Below are positions 17,274-27,043 of a DNA stretch of 64,000 nucleotides, in pieces. Location of the stretch: assembly GCF_040901545.1 (NCBI RefSeq), contig NZ_JBBDYL010000054.1, positions 62,001-126,000 of the forward strand, given 5' to 3'. Within the stretch, counting starts at the first letter, position 1, and every line of letters begins with the position of its first letter. The position numbers were made by a program, and so were the translations under genes. Source of the DNA: Sulfuricaulis sp040901545 (lineage in GTDB: Bacteria; Pseudomonadota; Gammaproteobacteria; Acidiferrobacterales; Sulfurifustaceae). Below the pieces are notes generated by a model. The model saw only the letters and a program-made list of their open reading frames with translations. It was not told the origin of the DNA and did no database searches.

Positions 17274-19199
17274 TCATTTGGTCTGTTTCCAGGGATAAAT
17301 TACCGCGCCCTTTTCCTGTTCATTATTTGACTGAGCCAACCCGGTATGTTCAGGGACCAATTCAATCAGCATAGCACGTAGAACGTGGTTATCATTCTGG
17401 TTGCAAGCCCGCTGTATCGAGTCTAAAGCCGTTACCAACGCATCTCTATCCATCTGCCGGCAATGTGCCAGTAAAATCTTCGGGTGGCTGGTTTTTGTTT
17501 GTTCTTCCGCGCCGTGGAAAAGTTCTTCATACAGCTTTTCACCCGGTCTCAGGCCGGTATAAATGATTTCAATGTCTTCTCCCGGTACTTTGCCGGACAG
17601 GCGTATCAGCTGTTCGGCGAGATAGGAAATTTTTACTGGAATACCCATGTCCAGTATGTAAATTTCCCCACCCTGCCCGATCACGCCCGCTTGCAGAATC
17701 AGCTGGCATGCCTCGGGTATGGTCATGAAATAGCGCGTGATATCCGGATGGGTCACGGTCACCGGCCCTCCCTGGGCGATCTGCTGCTGGAAGAGCGGAA
17801 TCACGCTGCCCGAAGAACCCAGGACGTTTCCGAATCGAACGGTGATGAATTTGGTTTTTGACCTGGCGTTCAAGCTCTGGCAATACATCTCGGCCAGCCG
17901 CTTGCTGGCCCCCATGATATTGGCTGGATTGACGGCCTTGTCGGTGGATACCAAGACAAAACTTTCACACGCATACTTGTCTGCCAGATCGGCGATGACT
18001 CGGGTTCCCAGGACATTATTGACAAGCGCCGCGCGTGCTTGATCCTCAAGTATCGGCACGTGCTTATAAGCCGCTGCATGGTAAATCACGGAAGGCGCGT
18101 ATGTCCTCAGGATTTGCTCAACACGCACGGCATCGGTGACGTCTCCCAGGAGGCTGACAAGAGACAATGATGGAAATTCTCGACGCAGCTCCAAGTCTGC
18201 GCGGTACAGATTATATTCGCTCTGTTCGAGCACGATCAGGCTGGCCGGCTTCAACCTGGCAATCTGGCGGCACAGTTCCGCGCCGATGGAGCCGCCGCCA
18301 CCCGTTACCAGGACTGCCTTGTCACGGTTCGCATCGGTGATGGCGTTCCAATCCAATTTGACGGGTTCGCGTCCCAGCAAGTCTTCGATACTGACATCGC
18401 GCAAATCCTTGAGGCTTGCGCGTCCGCTGACCAAATCCTCCAGCTGAGGAAGAATCCGAAACGTCAGACCCGTGGTTTCACAGATCTCGACGATACGCCG
18501 AATCTGACGCGAGGTTGCCGAGGGCAAAGCGATGATTATAAGATTGATTCCGAGTCTCTGCGCAATTTCGGGGATCAGCTCACAGCGGCCGACAACGGGG
18601 ATTCCGTGAATCTCTTTGCCTAATTTGTCAGGATTGTCGTCCACAAATGCGACCGGCAGGAATGAACCCGTCGATTCACGCAGCAAATCACGCACCAGCA
18701 TTTCACCGGCCTTTCCGGCGCCGACTATCAGTGCGTTTTTAACCTCACCATTATGTTGAAAGTTGCGATCATGAATCCTGCTATATATATGGCGATCCTT
18801 GAGCCAGCGGTAGGCAAATCTCGGGCCACCCAGCAACAGCACCAAAATAATGCCATCCAGGATAAATACCGAACGGGGAACGTCCTGCAGGCGCGTCAGG
18901 ATAAAGCTTGCGGTGGCGGCAACCAATACACCCGCAGTTACTGCCTTGATGATACGCACCAGATCGGGAATTGAAGCGAACCGCCAGATCCCGCGATAGA
19001 GACCGAAATACCAGAGCATTCCGCCTTGCGCTGCCCAGATGACGGGAAGCATTGTCAGCGCCTGATAGAAAAATTCTGTCGGAATCACGTCGAGATTAAA
19101 ACGCATCCAATAGGCGCAGAACCAGGCGACGGGAATCATCAGCAGATCGTGCGTGAAGGCTGCGAGCCGGGATCTGAAGAGCCAAACGAATTTTTTCAT
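17274..19199 (-). CDS. wbpM: membrane UDP-GlcNAc 4,6-dehydratase (WbpM/CapD/FlaA1 family)
   Basis: Converts UDP-GlcNAc to UDP-4-keto-6-deoxy-GlcNAc, the precursor of QuiNAc/FucNAc. The 641-residue long form has four N-terminal membrane segments (about residues 10-120) and a first Rossmann domain (NALIVGAGKAGEMLVRDLL). The catalytic dehydratase domain follows, from about residue 295 (VLVTGGGGSIGAELCRQI). The active site has STDKAVNP and then Met-xxx-Lys (IMGASKR) instead of Tyr-xxx-Lys, as known in WbpM. With the WbpL-like and WbpV-like genes directly upstream it forms the QuiNAc-type end module known from Pseudomonas O-antigen loci. Confidence 0.93.
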   Translation of the reverse strand: MKKFVWLFRSRLAAFTHDLLMIPVAWFCAYWMRFNLDVIPTEFFYQALTMLPVIWAAQGGMLWYFGLYRGIWRFASIPDLVRIIKAVTAGVLVAATASFILTRLQDVPRSVFILDGIILVLLLGGPRFAYRWLKDRHIYSRIHDRNFQHNGEVKNALIVGAGKAGEMLVRDLLRESTGSFLPVAFVDDNPDKLGKEIHGIPVVGRCELIPEIAQRLGINLIIIALPSATSRQIRRIVEICETTGLTFRILPQLEDLVSGRASLKDLRDVSIEDLLGREPVKLDWNAITDANRDKAVLVTGGGGSIGAELCRQIARLKPASLIVLEQSEYNLYRADLELRREFPSLSLVSLLGDVTDAVRVEQILRTYAPSVIYHAAAYKHVPILEDQARAALVNNVLGTRVIADLADKYACESFVLVSTDKAVNPANIMGASKRLAEMYCQSLNARSKTKFITVRFGNVLGSSGSVIPLFQQQIAQGGPVTVTHPDITRYFMTIPEACQLILQAGVIGQGGEIYILDMGIPVKISYLAEQLIRLSGKVPGEDIEIIYTGLRPGEKLYEELFHGAEEQTKTSHPKILLAHCRQMDRDALVTALDSIQRACNQNDNHVLRAMLIELVPEHTGLAQSNNEQEKGAVIYPWKQTK

Positions 19200-19264
19200 T
19201 CTTTAATGTGATCCGTTCTGGAGCTTTGCCTGTGATTTTGTCTCATTATAGTTAAATAACCTTA

Positions 19265-20299
19265 TTAAATCCCCGCCTTTTCATCGCTCGTGGCCCTTCC
19301 CGATACCCAGTAAAAGAATGCAAGATAAAATAGAATCCAACCTATCAGTATTGATATCTGTACTTCAGCTGCGGCATATCTGCCCCAAAGAGCGGATAAT
19401 CCACAACCTAGCATGATGGCGTATTCGAGCAGCAGCGTCCGACGGTGTCCCCAGCCGGATTGAACAAGCAGCTGGTAGAAATGGGTTTTGTGTGCTTGCC
19501 AAACCTTCTCATTCCGCAGCAGTCGACGCGAGAGTGTTACGGTAGCGTCCATGATAAAAGGTGAAAAAACGAGTATTCCTATCCAAAACGGGAAAACGCC
19601 GTCCCTGGAACCCCATAGCGATAGTGTCGCCGCCAGAAGTCCCAATGTGGACGAGCCGACATCACCCATGAAAATACGCGCGGGCGGAAAATTATAAGCC
19701 AGAAAACCCGCAGTAGCAGCGGCCGTAATAAGACTGACACTCAAGAAAATCTCATGCCCCGTGATCCATCCCATCATGGCAAAGAACCCGAAACCAATTA
19801 CCGACATTCCCCCGGCAAGTCCATCCATCCCGTCCATAAAGTTATAAAGGTTGATCATCCAAGTAACAAATAATACTAAAATGACAGCGCCGACGACGAT
19901 GGGCCAATTCCACTCAAACCCCGGGAATTCCACTGTTGTCAGGATAAAACCGCTATAAAGAACCACAGCGGCAGCGGCTACATGGACTACAAGCCGGAAA
20001 ATGGGGAAGATGGAATAACGATCATCTATAAAAGAGATTCCAGCCACAAGCAAAATACTGATTCCGATTCCGGCAAGGTCCTGATTGACATTAAGCGCAG
20101 AGAGAATCGAACCACTTGCCCCGATGGCAATGAGGATGGCCAAACCGCCGCCCCGTGGCACGGGTCGATCATGCAGCGATCGTTCATTGGGATGATCAAG
20201 TATATATGCTGAAGAGTTTGGATCACAGAATCGACGTGTAAGGATTACGGAAATTACCAGAGCACCGAGAGTGAGAATGACTATCGCAAGCGCACCCAT
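19265..20299 (-). CDS. wbpL: undecaprenyl-phosphate sugar-1-phosphate transferase (WecA/WbpL-like)
   Basis: Polyprenyl-phosphate N-acetylhexosamine-1-phosphate transferase that starts assembly of the lipid-linked repeat unit at the inner membrane. The 344-residue protein has about ten hydrophobic segments. It carries the MraY-family acidic motifs ISFIDDRYSI, NLYNFMDGMDGLAGG and FMGDVGS, and a cytosolic HKTHFYQLLVQSGWGHRR loop. It lies between the WbpV-like and WbpM-like genes and overlaps the former by one base (TAATG), so its donor is most likely UDP-QuiNAc or UDP-FucNAc. The sugar specificity is inferred from context only. Confidence 0.88.
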   Translation of the reverse strand: MGALAIVILTLGALVISVILTRRFCDPNSSAYILDHPNERSLHDRPVPRGGGLAILIAIGASGSILSALNVNQDLAGIGISILLVAGISFIDDRYSIFPIFRLVVHVAAAAVVLYSGFILTTVEFPGFEWNWPIVVGAVILVLFVTWMINLYNFMDGMDGLAGGMSVIGFGFFAMMGWITGHEIFLSVSLITAAATAGFLAYNFPPARIFMGDVGSSTLGLLAATLSLWGSRDGVFPFWIGILVFSPFIMDATVTLSRRLLRNEKVWQAHKTHFYQLLVQSGWGHRRTLLLEYAIMLGCGLSALWGRYAAAEVQISILIGWILFYLAFFYWVSGRATSDEKAGI

Positions 20300-21294
20300 T
20301 AGATTCTTATCAGGCTTGCAGTTATATCAGGCAGAGAAGATTCAAGAGAGTGCGCCGGGTGGAAGTTCAATTCCCGACAAATTTTTTCTGAGCTATACCA
20401 TGACGATCCGATAATTCTTTTCAAGGCTTCAGAATTGAACGCGATACGGCGCCCTCTCAGTCTGCCGATTGTATCCCCGACAAATCCTGCGATCCGCAAC
20501 AATGGGAGCGGGATAACTACAGGTGAAACAGGCCGTTGTACGGTGGAACAAATCCATTCATAAATTTGTCTAGTTGAATAAGCTTGTCCATCAGTCACGA
20601 TATATACCTTTCCCGCACCAACCGGATTACTGGCTGACAATACTGCTGCTTGAACTACATCACGTACATCCACCATGGAGCGCTTGTTGCCTGTATCCGG
20701 CAATGATGGAAAACGACCGCGAGCAACCGCCTGAATCATTCGCGGCAGGTTTCCCTTACACCCGGGTCCGTATACCATGGGCAAGCGTAGGACTGTCGAT
20801 GCCATTCCATGTCGATTGGCTTCAAGCACAAGTCGTTCTGCTTCGTATTTCGCCTTGCCGTATCCGGTGACAGGCCGACATTCCGCGGATTCATCAAGAT
20901 ATTCATCACTATTTTCACCCATGGCTTTGACACTGCTGAAAAATACAAATCGACTTACACCGGATTTAACCGACTGTTCAACTAACGCATGAGTTCCATC
21001 AACGGTTACCTGCCAATTATAGTTTTTGTTTTTTTCATCCAATTCCTCATACGCGCCGGAATCCCCTGCGAGATGGAAAACTATTTCAATACCCTGACAT
21101 ATTCCGACAAGTGATGTCGTGTCCGAGAGGTCGCCAACAATGGTATTGCAATCTTTACAAGCGTTTTCCGGCGGCTTGCGGCTAAATGTAGTCGCGATAC
21201 AGCCTTGTTTAATCAAGGCACTCGTCAAATACCGGCCGATAAATCCTGTTGCACCAGTGACAAGAATATGCTTTTTATCAAATTCGCAAATCAT
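20299..21294 (-). CDS. wbpV: NDP-sugar 4-ketoreductase/epimerase (WbpV-like SDR)
   Basis: Extended short-chain dehydrogenase, 331 residues: NAD-binding HILVTGATGFIGRYL, catalytic Ser in VFFSSVKAMG, and Tyr-xxx-Lys in TGYGKAKYEAE. It resembles WbpV and related UDP-4-keto-6-deoxy-GlcNAc reductases that give UDP-D-QuiNAc (or the C4 epimer, UDP-FucNAc). Its place beside the WbpL-like transferase and WbpM-like dehydratase supports this role. A UDP-glucose 4-epimerase function is less likely because the QuiNAc partners are adjacent. Confidence 0.75.
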   Translation of the reverse strand: MICEFDKKHILVTGATGFIGRYLTSALIKQGCIATTFSRKPPENACKDCNTIVGDLSDTTSLVGICQGIEIVFHLAGDSGAYEELDEKNKNYNWQVTVDGTHALVEQSVKSGVSRFVFFSSVKAMGENSDEYLDESAECRPVTGYGKAKYEAERLVLEANRHGMASTVLRLPMVYGPGCKGNLPRMIQAVARGRFPSLPDTGNKRSMVDVRDVVQAAVLSASNPVGAGKVYIVTDGQAYSTRQIYEWICSTVQRPVSPVVIPLPLLRIAGFVGDTIGRLRGRRIAFNSEALKRIIGSSWYSSEKICRELNFHPAHSLESSLPDITASLIRI

Positions 21295-21325
21295 TAATAT
21301 TAAATAGTTGTGTTTTTAAACAGTA

Positions 21326-22216
21326 CTAAACATTAGCCTCATTCATGCAGAGCTCCAAACCAGTCATCCACGCAGGTAAACTAATGTTAAATCGGCTATT
21401 CAGTTTTGCATTAGACAGTAGAGAATTTAGCGGTCGAATCGTCGGTGATGCATACTTGTCGGAACTGATAGGCACTAAGCGTGGCACTGCCGTCAAACCA
21501 CTCCGGTTTGCAAGTATTGCCTCAGCAAAACCATACCATGATGTTTTTCCCGCCGCTGTTAAATGGTAAATCCCGCTAATCTCTTCAAAGAATAACTTGG
21601 GGTTGGAACGACAACTGATTTTAGCAATGATTTGTGCCGTAGCCTCCGCGACCATGCGGCTCCAAGTGGGGGCTCCGATTTGATCGTTTACCACGCTGAG
21701 TGAATCGTGTTCTTCCGCGTTCTTTAATATCTTTGAAAGGAAATTATTTCCACGCATGCCATACACCCAGCTTGTGCGGAATATTAAATATGCACCACCG
21801 ACAGCCTGTATAGCTTGCTCTCCCGCAAGCTTGGTTTTGCCATATATGTTTAACGGGTTGGTCATATCGTCTTCACTATATGGATCATTTTTTTCCCCAT
21901 CGAATACATAATCCGTGGAATAATGAATCAATGGCGCTCCGATTCTCATGGCTTCTTCGGCAAGAACACCGGGAGAAATCCCATTAATAGCCATGGCAAG
22001 TGTGCTTTCCTCCTCGGCCCTGTCCACTGCCGTGTAAGCGGCGGCATTCACAATCAGGGTAGGCTTATGTTCACGGACCGCTTGTCTGGTTAAATCAAGG
22101 TTGCCAAGATCCAATTCATTTCGGGTGAGTGCGACCACCTCCCCCAGCGTTGCGAGAGTTCGTAATAACTCCCAACCAATCTGACCGTTGTTTCCCGTGA
22201 GCAGTATTCGAGTCAA
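21326..22216 (-). CDS. rmlD: dTDP-4-dehydrorhamnose reductase
   Basis: Last step of dTDP-L-rhamnose synthesis. The 296-residue protein has ILLTGNNGQIGWELLRTL, VNAAAYTAVDRAEEE, the catalytic YSTDYVFDG, and YGKTKLAGEQA with the Tyr-xxx-Lys pair, all typical of RmlD. It overlaps rmlC by 4 bases. The four rml genes are contiguous here in the transcription order B-A-C-D. Confidence 0.95.
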   Translation of the reverse strand: MTRILLTGNNGQIGWELLRTLATLGEVVALTRNELDLGNLDLTRQAVREHKPTLIVNAAAYTAVDRAEEESTLAMAINGISPGVLAEEAMRIGAPLIHYSTDYVFDGEKNDPYSEDDMTNPLNIYGKTKLAGEQAIQAVGGAYLIFRTSWVYGMRGNNFLSKILKNAEEHDSLSVVNDQIGAPTWSRMVAEATAQIIAKISCRSNPKLFFEEISGIYHLTAAGKTSWYGFAEAILANRSGLTAVPRLVPISSDKYASPTIRPLNSLLSNAKLNSRFNISLPAWMTGLELCMNEANV

Positions 22217-22755
22217 GGGTAAAACTCTGAGTTTTTAATTTTCTGCCCCATCTTATCTTTGGCGGAGAGTATCGGGTCACCTTGCAATGGCCAATTAATC
22301 GCAAGATCATGGTCATTCCAGATAATGCAGCGCTCGTGCTCCGGTGCCCAATAATCCGTCGTCTTGTAAAGCAACTCAACTACTTGCGAAAGGGCAAGAA
22401 AACCATGCGCAAAACCAGGGGGGATCCAAATCGCGCGTTTGTTTCCCGCCGAGAGGTTAAAACCCACCCACTTGCCAAAATTTGGGGAACTTCTCCGGAT
22501 ATCTACAGCAACGTCGAAAACCTCGCCTTGGATTACTCTGACAAGCTTTCCCTGTTGCCGCTTAATCTGGTAGTGAAGTCCTCGCAGAACATTGCGAACT
22601 GAACATGAAAGATTCTCTTGTACAAATTCATCTGCGATGCCTGCCTTTTCAAGCGCTTTCTTGTTATAGCTTTCAAAGAAAAACCCTCGTTCATCACTAA
22701 AGACTTCAGGCTCAAGAATGAGCACGTCGGGTAGAGAAGTTTGAATCACATTCAT
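22213..22755 (-). CDS. rmlC: dTDP-4-dehydrorhamnose 3,5-epimerase
   Basis: Cupin epimerase that inverts C3 and C5 of dTDP-4-keto-6-deoxyglucose. The 180-residue protein has EPEVFSDERGFFFESYN, the catalytic region VLRGLHYQIKRQQGKLVRV with His, VFDVAVDIRRSSPNFGKWVG, and IPPGFAHGFLALS. It overlaps rmlD by 4 bases and follows rmlA by 6 bases. Confidence 0.96.
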   Translation of the reverse strand: MNVIQTSLPDVLILEPEVFSDERGFFFESYNKKALEKAGIADEFVQENLSCSVRNVLRGLHYQIKRQQGKLVRVIQGEVFDVAVDIRRSSPNFGKWVGFNLSAGNKRAIWIPPGFAHGFLALSQVVELLYKTTDYWAPEHERCIIWNDHDLAINWPLQGDPILSAKDKMGQKIKNSEFYP

Positions 22756-22761
22756 TCAGAA

Positions 22762-23637
22762 TCAGAAGATGCGCTCGCGCAATAACCCACGCAGGTATTG
22801 TCCGTAGCTGCTCTTGCTTAGAGGGCCAGCAAGCGCTTCAAGCTGATCGGCCGTGATATAACCCATGCGATAGGCGATTTCTTCAAGGCATGCGATCTTA
22901 AGGCCCTGTCGTTTCTCGATGGTCTCAATAAAGCGAGCGGCCTCGAGAAGGGCCTCGTGGGTCCCGGTGTCCAGCCATGCCATGCCACGTCCCATGACTA
23001 TCACATCGAGCTGACCGCGCTTGAGATAGAATTTATTCACGTCCGTGATTTCAATTTCACCGCGTGCGGATGGTTTCAGCGAACGTGACAGCAATACTAT
23101 CTGATTATCATAGAAATATAGGCCGGTCACCGCATATCGAGACTTCGGGTTCTTCGGTTTCTCTTCAATTGAAAGTGCCTTCCCGTCTTGGTTAAACTCG
23201 ATGACGCCATATCGCTCAGGATCTCTCACCGGATAGGCAAATACCGTGGCACCGGAACTTTTCTGTGCCGCCGCTTGAATGACACGAACGAGATCGTGAC
23301 CGTAGAAGATATTGTCCCCCAAGACAAGAGCACAGGACTCTCCGTTGATAAAGTCAGCTCCGACAATAAATGCTTGAGCGATCCCTCCAGGCCAAGCCTG
23401 CACGGCATAATGAATATTCAATCCCCACTGGCTGCCATCACTCAGCAACTGCTCAAACCGGGGTGTATCCTGGGGCGTTGATATCACCAGGATATCGCGG
23501 ATCCCCGCCAGCATCAGGGTAGACAAGGGATAGTAAATCATCGGCTTGTCGTAGATCGGCAGTAGTTGCTTCGAGACAACTTGAGTTACCGGGTATAGGC
23601 GACTGCCCGCGCCGCCGGCAAGGACGATGCCTTTCAT
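22762..23637 (-). CDS. rmlA: glucose-1-phosphate thymidylyltransferase
   Basis: First step of dTDP-L-rhamnose synthesis. The 291-residue protein has the nucleotide-binding GIVLAGGAGSRLYPVT, SKQLLPIYDKPMIYYPLS, ALVLGDNIFYG, and GRGMAWLDTGTHEALLEA, all RmlA hallmarks. It overlaps rmlB by 4 bases and is followed by rmlC. Confidence 0.97.
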   Translation of the reverse strand: MKGIVLAGGAGSRLYPVTQVVSKQLLPIYDKPMIYYPLSTLMLAGIRDILVISTPQDTPRFEQLLSDGSQWGLNIHYAVQAWPGGIAQAFIVGADFINGESCALVLGDNIFYGHDLVRVIQAAAQKSSGATVFAYPVRDPERYGVIEFNQDGKALSIEEKPKNPKSRYAVTGLYFYDNQIVLLSRSLKPSARGEIEITDVNKFYLKRGQLDVIVMGRGMAWLDTGTHEALLEAARFIETIEKRQGLKIACLEEIAYRMGYITADQLEALAGPLSKSSYGQYLRGLLRERIF

Positions 23638-24710
23638 ATCAGTTGTCTTCCCCCGTAGTTTATGTCAATCCATTTCCGGTACTCGCCACTTTGTACTTGC
23701 GCCACCCAATCCAGGTGGTCCAGATACCATTTAACCGTCTCGCGGATTCCATCCGCAAAGCTTTGCTGCGGTACCCAGCCCAAATCTCGTTTAACTTTTG
23801 AAGCGTCGATTGCGTAGCGTCGATCATGGCCAGAGCGGTCCTTGACGAATTTAATAAGCTTGGCATGAGGGATCACGGGCGAGTCAGGATGTAGTTCATC
23901 GAGCACCGCACAAACGGTGTGGACGACCTCTAGGTTGTTTTTTTCGCTATCCCCACCAATATTATACGTCTCGCCAACACGGCCACGCGCAAGAACAGTT
24001 CGGATGGCGCTGCAGTGATCCGCAACATACAGCCAGTCTCGAACATTAAGACCGTCACCGTAAATAGGTAGCGACTTCCCCTTAATGGCATTGACGATTA
24101 CCAGCGGGATCAACTTCTCCGGAAATTGGTATGGTCCGTAATTGTTCGAGCAATTGGTTGTTATGGTGGGCAGACCGTAGGTGCTGTAATAAGATCTAAC
24201 CAAATGATCTGAAGCTGCTTTCGACGCTGCATAGGGACTGTTCGGCGCATACGGTGTTGATTCGGTAAATGGTTCATCCTCGGCCTCTAAAGATCCATAC
24301 ACCTCATCGGTGGAAACATGCAAGAAACGGAATTTTCCCTTCTTATCCGTCGCGAGCGACTCCCAGTAGGCGCGCGTCGCCTCAAGCATACGGAAGGTAC
24401 CGATTATGTTTGTAGTTATAAAATCCTCCGGGCCAAGAATGGAGCGATCCACGTGGCTTTCAGCGGCGAAATGCACAATCGCATCAGGCTGGTATCGAGA
24501 CAGTAATTTCCCGACTAACTCCCGGTCGGCAATATCGCCTTTGACGAAGTTATGACGCGGATCGTTTCTCAGGCCTTGCAAGTTTTCCAGGTTGCCCGCA
24601 TAAGTCAATTTATCCAGGTTGACTATGGCCTGACCAGTTTCAGCTATCCAGCTTCGGATAAAATTAGACCCAATAAACCCGGCACCACCCGTTACCAGCA
24701 TGACACTCAT
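23634..24710 (-). CDS. rmlB: dTDP-glucose 4,6-dehydratase
   Basis: Second step of the dTDP-L-rhamnose pathway. The 358-residue SDR enzyme has MLVTGGAGFIGSNFIRSW, the DE-containing active-site motif HVSTDEVYGSL, SPYAASKAASDHLVRSY (Tyr-xxx-Lys) and NCSNNYGPYQFPEKLIPL. It is the first of the four rml genes. UDP-L-FucNAc genes precede it by 58 bases. Confidence 0.97.
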   Translation of the reverse strand: MSVMLVTGGAGFIGSNFIRSWIAETGQAIVNLDKLTYAGNLENLQGLRNDPRHNFVKGDIADRELVGKLLSRYQPDAIVHFAAESHVDRSILGPEDFITTNIIGTFRMLEATRAYWESLATDKKGKFRFLHVSTDEVYGSLEAEDEPFTESTPYAPNSPYAASKAASDHLVRSYYSTYGLPTITTNCSNNYGPYQFPEKLIPLVIVNAIKGKSLPIYGDGLNVRDWLYVADHCSAIRTVLARGRVGETYNIGGDSEKNNLEVVHTVCAVLDELHPDSPVIPHAKLIKFVKDRSGHDRRYAIDASKVKRDLGWVPQQSFADGIRETVKWYLDHLDWVAQVQSGEYRKWIDINYGGRQLI

Positions 24711-24768
24711 CGTCTTTTACCGACATGCGCTGCGATGATGATCGCGTGATTCAACACAAAGTACCGAT

Positions 24769-25905
24769 TCATTTCGACCATACCACCCGGTCTACATAAT
24801 CCGTATAGCTGAGGATTATCCGAAGGACTTTTTCCGACACGTTTGGCACCAGATAGTCGCGAACTATCGGCAGGGATCGATCTAAATCGCGTGACTGTCT
24901 TTCCACAACAGCGAGCGCTTGCATGATTCGATCAATTTCTAATCCCGTCATCAAGACGGCTGCTTCTTCCATTCCTTCCGGGCGTTCATGCGCCTCGCGA
25001 ATATTTACTGCCGGGAAGTTGAGAATAGAGGATTCCTCAGTAATGGTGCCGCTGTCAGAAAGCACCGCATAAGAATTCTTTTGTAGGTTCACGTAATCCG
25101 GGAATCCCAACGGCTTCAGCAATTCGATTTCATTACTGAGCTTTATACCCTGCTTTTGCAAGAGTTTCCTGGTGCGGGGATGGGTTGAGACGATTATCCG
25201 CTTTCCATAAATCTCAGAGATCCGGTTCAAGGCCGTAATTAGTTTCTCCAGGTTTATGATCGAATCGATATTCTCTTCACGATGCGCGCTGACAACAAAA
25301 TAGTCTCGCTCCTTAAGTCCGAGTCTTTCCAAAACATTGGATCTATCAATCAAGTCTGCATAATGCCTTAGCACCTCGTACATTGGGCTCCCCGTCTTGA
25401 TGATCCGATCTGGCGCGATCCCTTCGCGCAACAGATACTCCCGCGCCAGATCGCTATATGGAAGGTTTATATCTGCGATGTGGTCGATTATTTTACGGTT
25501 TGTCTCTTCCGGAACACGCTGGTCGAAGCACCGGTTACCAGCCTCCATGTGGAAAAGCGGAACCTTTCGCTTCTTCGCCACTATCGCGGAAAGAGAGCTG
25601 TTTGTGTCGCCTAAAACCAGGAAAGCATCCGGTTTCTCTGTTTCCAGAATTGGATCGATCTTGATGAGAATGGTGCCGATGGTTTCAGCAACCGATCGCC
25701 CTGCAGCATCCAGAAGATAATTCGGTTTCCGGATCCCAAGTTCTTTATAGAAAATTTCATTCAACTCATAATCATAGTTCTGACCGGTATGCACCGTGAT
25801 ATGGTTCGTGTGCTCGTCGAGATGCGCCATAACTCGAGATAAACGGATTATCTCCGGACGCGTTCCCACCGCCGTCATAACCTTTATCTTTTTTATTTTT
25901 CTCAT
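24769..25905 (-). CDS. fnlC: UDP-N-acetyl-L-pneumosamine/talosamine C2-epimerase (FnlC/WbjD-type, WecB family)
   Basis: Non-hydrolysing UDP-GlcNAc 2-epimerase family member that performs the last step to UDP-N-acetyl-L-fucosamine. Motifs include VMTAVGTRPEIIRLSRV, HTGQNYDYELNEIFY, FHMEAGNRCFDQRVPEE and VLSDSGTITEESSIL. The frame is open to 25965, but ATG 25903-25905 follows AAGGAT and lies 10 bases after the previous stop, so I start there (378 residues). The three-gene order fnlA-fnlB-fnlC matches E. coli O26 and Pseudomonas wbjBCD. Confidence 0.9.
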   Translation of the reverse strand: MRKIKKIKVMTAVGTRPEIIRLSRVMAHLDEHTNHITVHTGQNYDYELNEIFYKELGIRKPNYLLDAAGRSVAETIGTILIKIDPILETEKPDAFLVLGDTNSSLSAIVAKKRKVPLFHMEAGNRCFDQRVPEETNRKIIDHIADINLPYSDLAREYLLREGIAPDRIIKTGSPMYEVLRHYADLIDRSNVLERLGLKERDYFVVSAHREENIDSIINLEKLITALNRISEIYGKRIIVSTHPRTRKLLQKQGIKLSNEIELLKPLGFPDYVNLQKNSYAVLSDSGTITEESSILNFPAVNIREAHERPEGMEEAAVLMTGLEIDRIMQALAVVERQSRDLDRSLPIVRDYLVPNVSEKVLRIILSYTDYVDRVVWSK

Positions 25906-25915
25906 CGTCGTATCC

Positions 25916-27043
25916 TTAAACTTGTTCTCGATACGTGTCTGGGCGCGTAGAATCGAAAATTTCATGGGCCCAGAACAAGGTAGTCAGAGTCGAATCGCCA
26001 GTGTTGATAATGTTGTGCGTATGTAGCGTGGGCATGTCGATGTACTGAGGTTTGTCGCCACTTACCAGGAATTCCGATATTTCGTTTGAAAACAGTTTCC
26101 GAATTCGGATTGTCGCTTTGCCGTCCAGCACGAAAAACCTCTCTATCTTGAGTCTGTGGTAATGATTACCCCGAGTGATGCCTCGTTTTGACGTAGAAAT
26201 AAAACACTGCCCGCCGTTAAGACTTTTGACTGCCTCAAACAGTGATCCCCGCTCATCCGATTTCCTCTCTACGACAACGGGATAGTGTGCGGGATAAAGA
26301 TAGGAGCGATACGTGTTGAATAAAGCCAGGTCAATTTCCGTCCCGAGGGGAGGAACAATCTGGTCGTTGTACAGCTGTGCAAACCGCCCCAGTTTTTTCA
26401 GTAATTCACTGACTGTCATCGGGATGCCTTTGATGACGATTTCTCCACTGCGCCCACCCATGATCACATCAAATACCCGTTCCGCAACACTTTGTGCGTG
26501 GACCAGCTCAAGTGTGCTGTCTTGCTCGATTCGAGGTTGTTGGGCATTGGCCAACTGATAACAAAACGTTGAAACTACTGAGTTATAGAATGGTTTGCCA
26601 CACTCGCCAAATACGTGAGGCATGATAAGAGTTGTAACTCGTGCGCCGTGACGCTTCCCCCATTCGTCCAACAGCCGCGCGCATAGCCGTTTGGACTTGG
26701 CATAAGCTGTGTCGCGTGTCACATGAACGGATGACGCGAATACGATATGCGGTGTTCGTCCGGTACGCTCGCATGCACTGATTAATGACGTCGTCAGGGC
26801 AATGTTCGTAGTTTCGATTTCATGGTCATCTCCCCGATTCAGGCCGGCCAGGTGTACGATGAAATCAGACCCGGCAACAAATTGATCCAGTTGATCGCTC
26901 GTGGCAAATGTTGCGCGGTCGCCGGATAACACACGGATATTGGAGCAACCGTTCAAGAAACAGCGAATATGCCAACCGATTAAACCGTCGATGCCGGTTA
27001 TGCCTATCTGTTTCACTGTCCCGGCGTCCTTGCGCAAGCTCAA
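25916..27043 (-). CDS. fnlB: UDP-FucNAc pathway reductase with cupin domain (FnlB/WbjC/CapF)
   Basis: Bifunctional second enzyme of UDP-L-FucNAc synthesis. The N-terminal SDR domain (about residues 1-245) has IGITGIDGLIGWHIRCFL, VHLAGLNRGDDH and Tyr-xxx-Lys in TAYAKSKRL. The C-terminal cupin domain (about 255-375) has ERKSDERGSLFEAV and GITRGNHYHRLKIERFFVL with metal-binding His. This two-domain design is diagnostic for CapF. It overlaps fnlA by 4 bases and precedes fnlC by 10. Confidence 0.92.
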   Translation of the reverse strand: MSLRKDAGTVKQIGITGIDGLIGWHIRCFLNGCSNIRVLSGDRATFATSDQLDQFVAGSDFIVHLAGLNRGDDHEIETTNIALTTSLISACERTGRTPHIVFASSVHVTRDTAYAKSKRLCARLLDEWGKRHGARVTTLIMPHVFGECGKPFYNSVVSTFCYQLANAQQPRIEQDSTLELVHAQSVAERVFDVIMGGRSGEIVIKGIPMTVSELLKKLGRFAQLYNDQIVPPLGTEIDLALFNTYRSYLYPAHYPVVVERKSDERGSLFEAVKSLNGGQCFISTSKRGITRGNHYHRLKIERFFVLDGKATIRIRKLFSNEISEFLVSGDKPQYIDMPTLHTHNIINTGDSTLTTLFWAHEIFDSTRPDTYREQV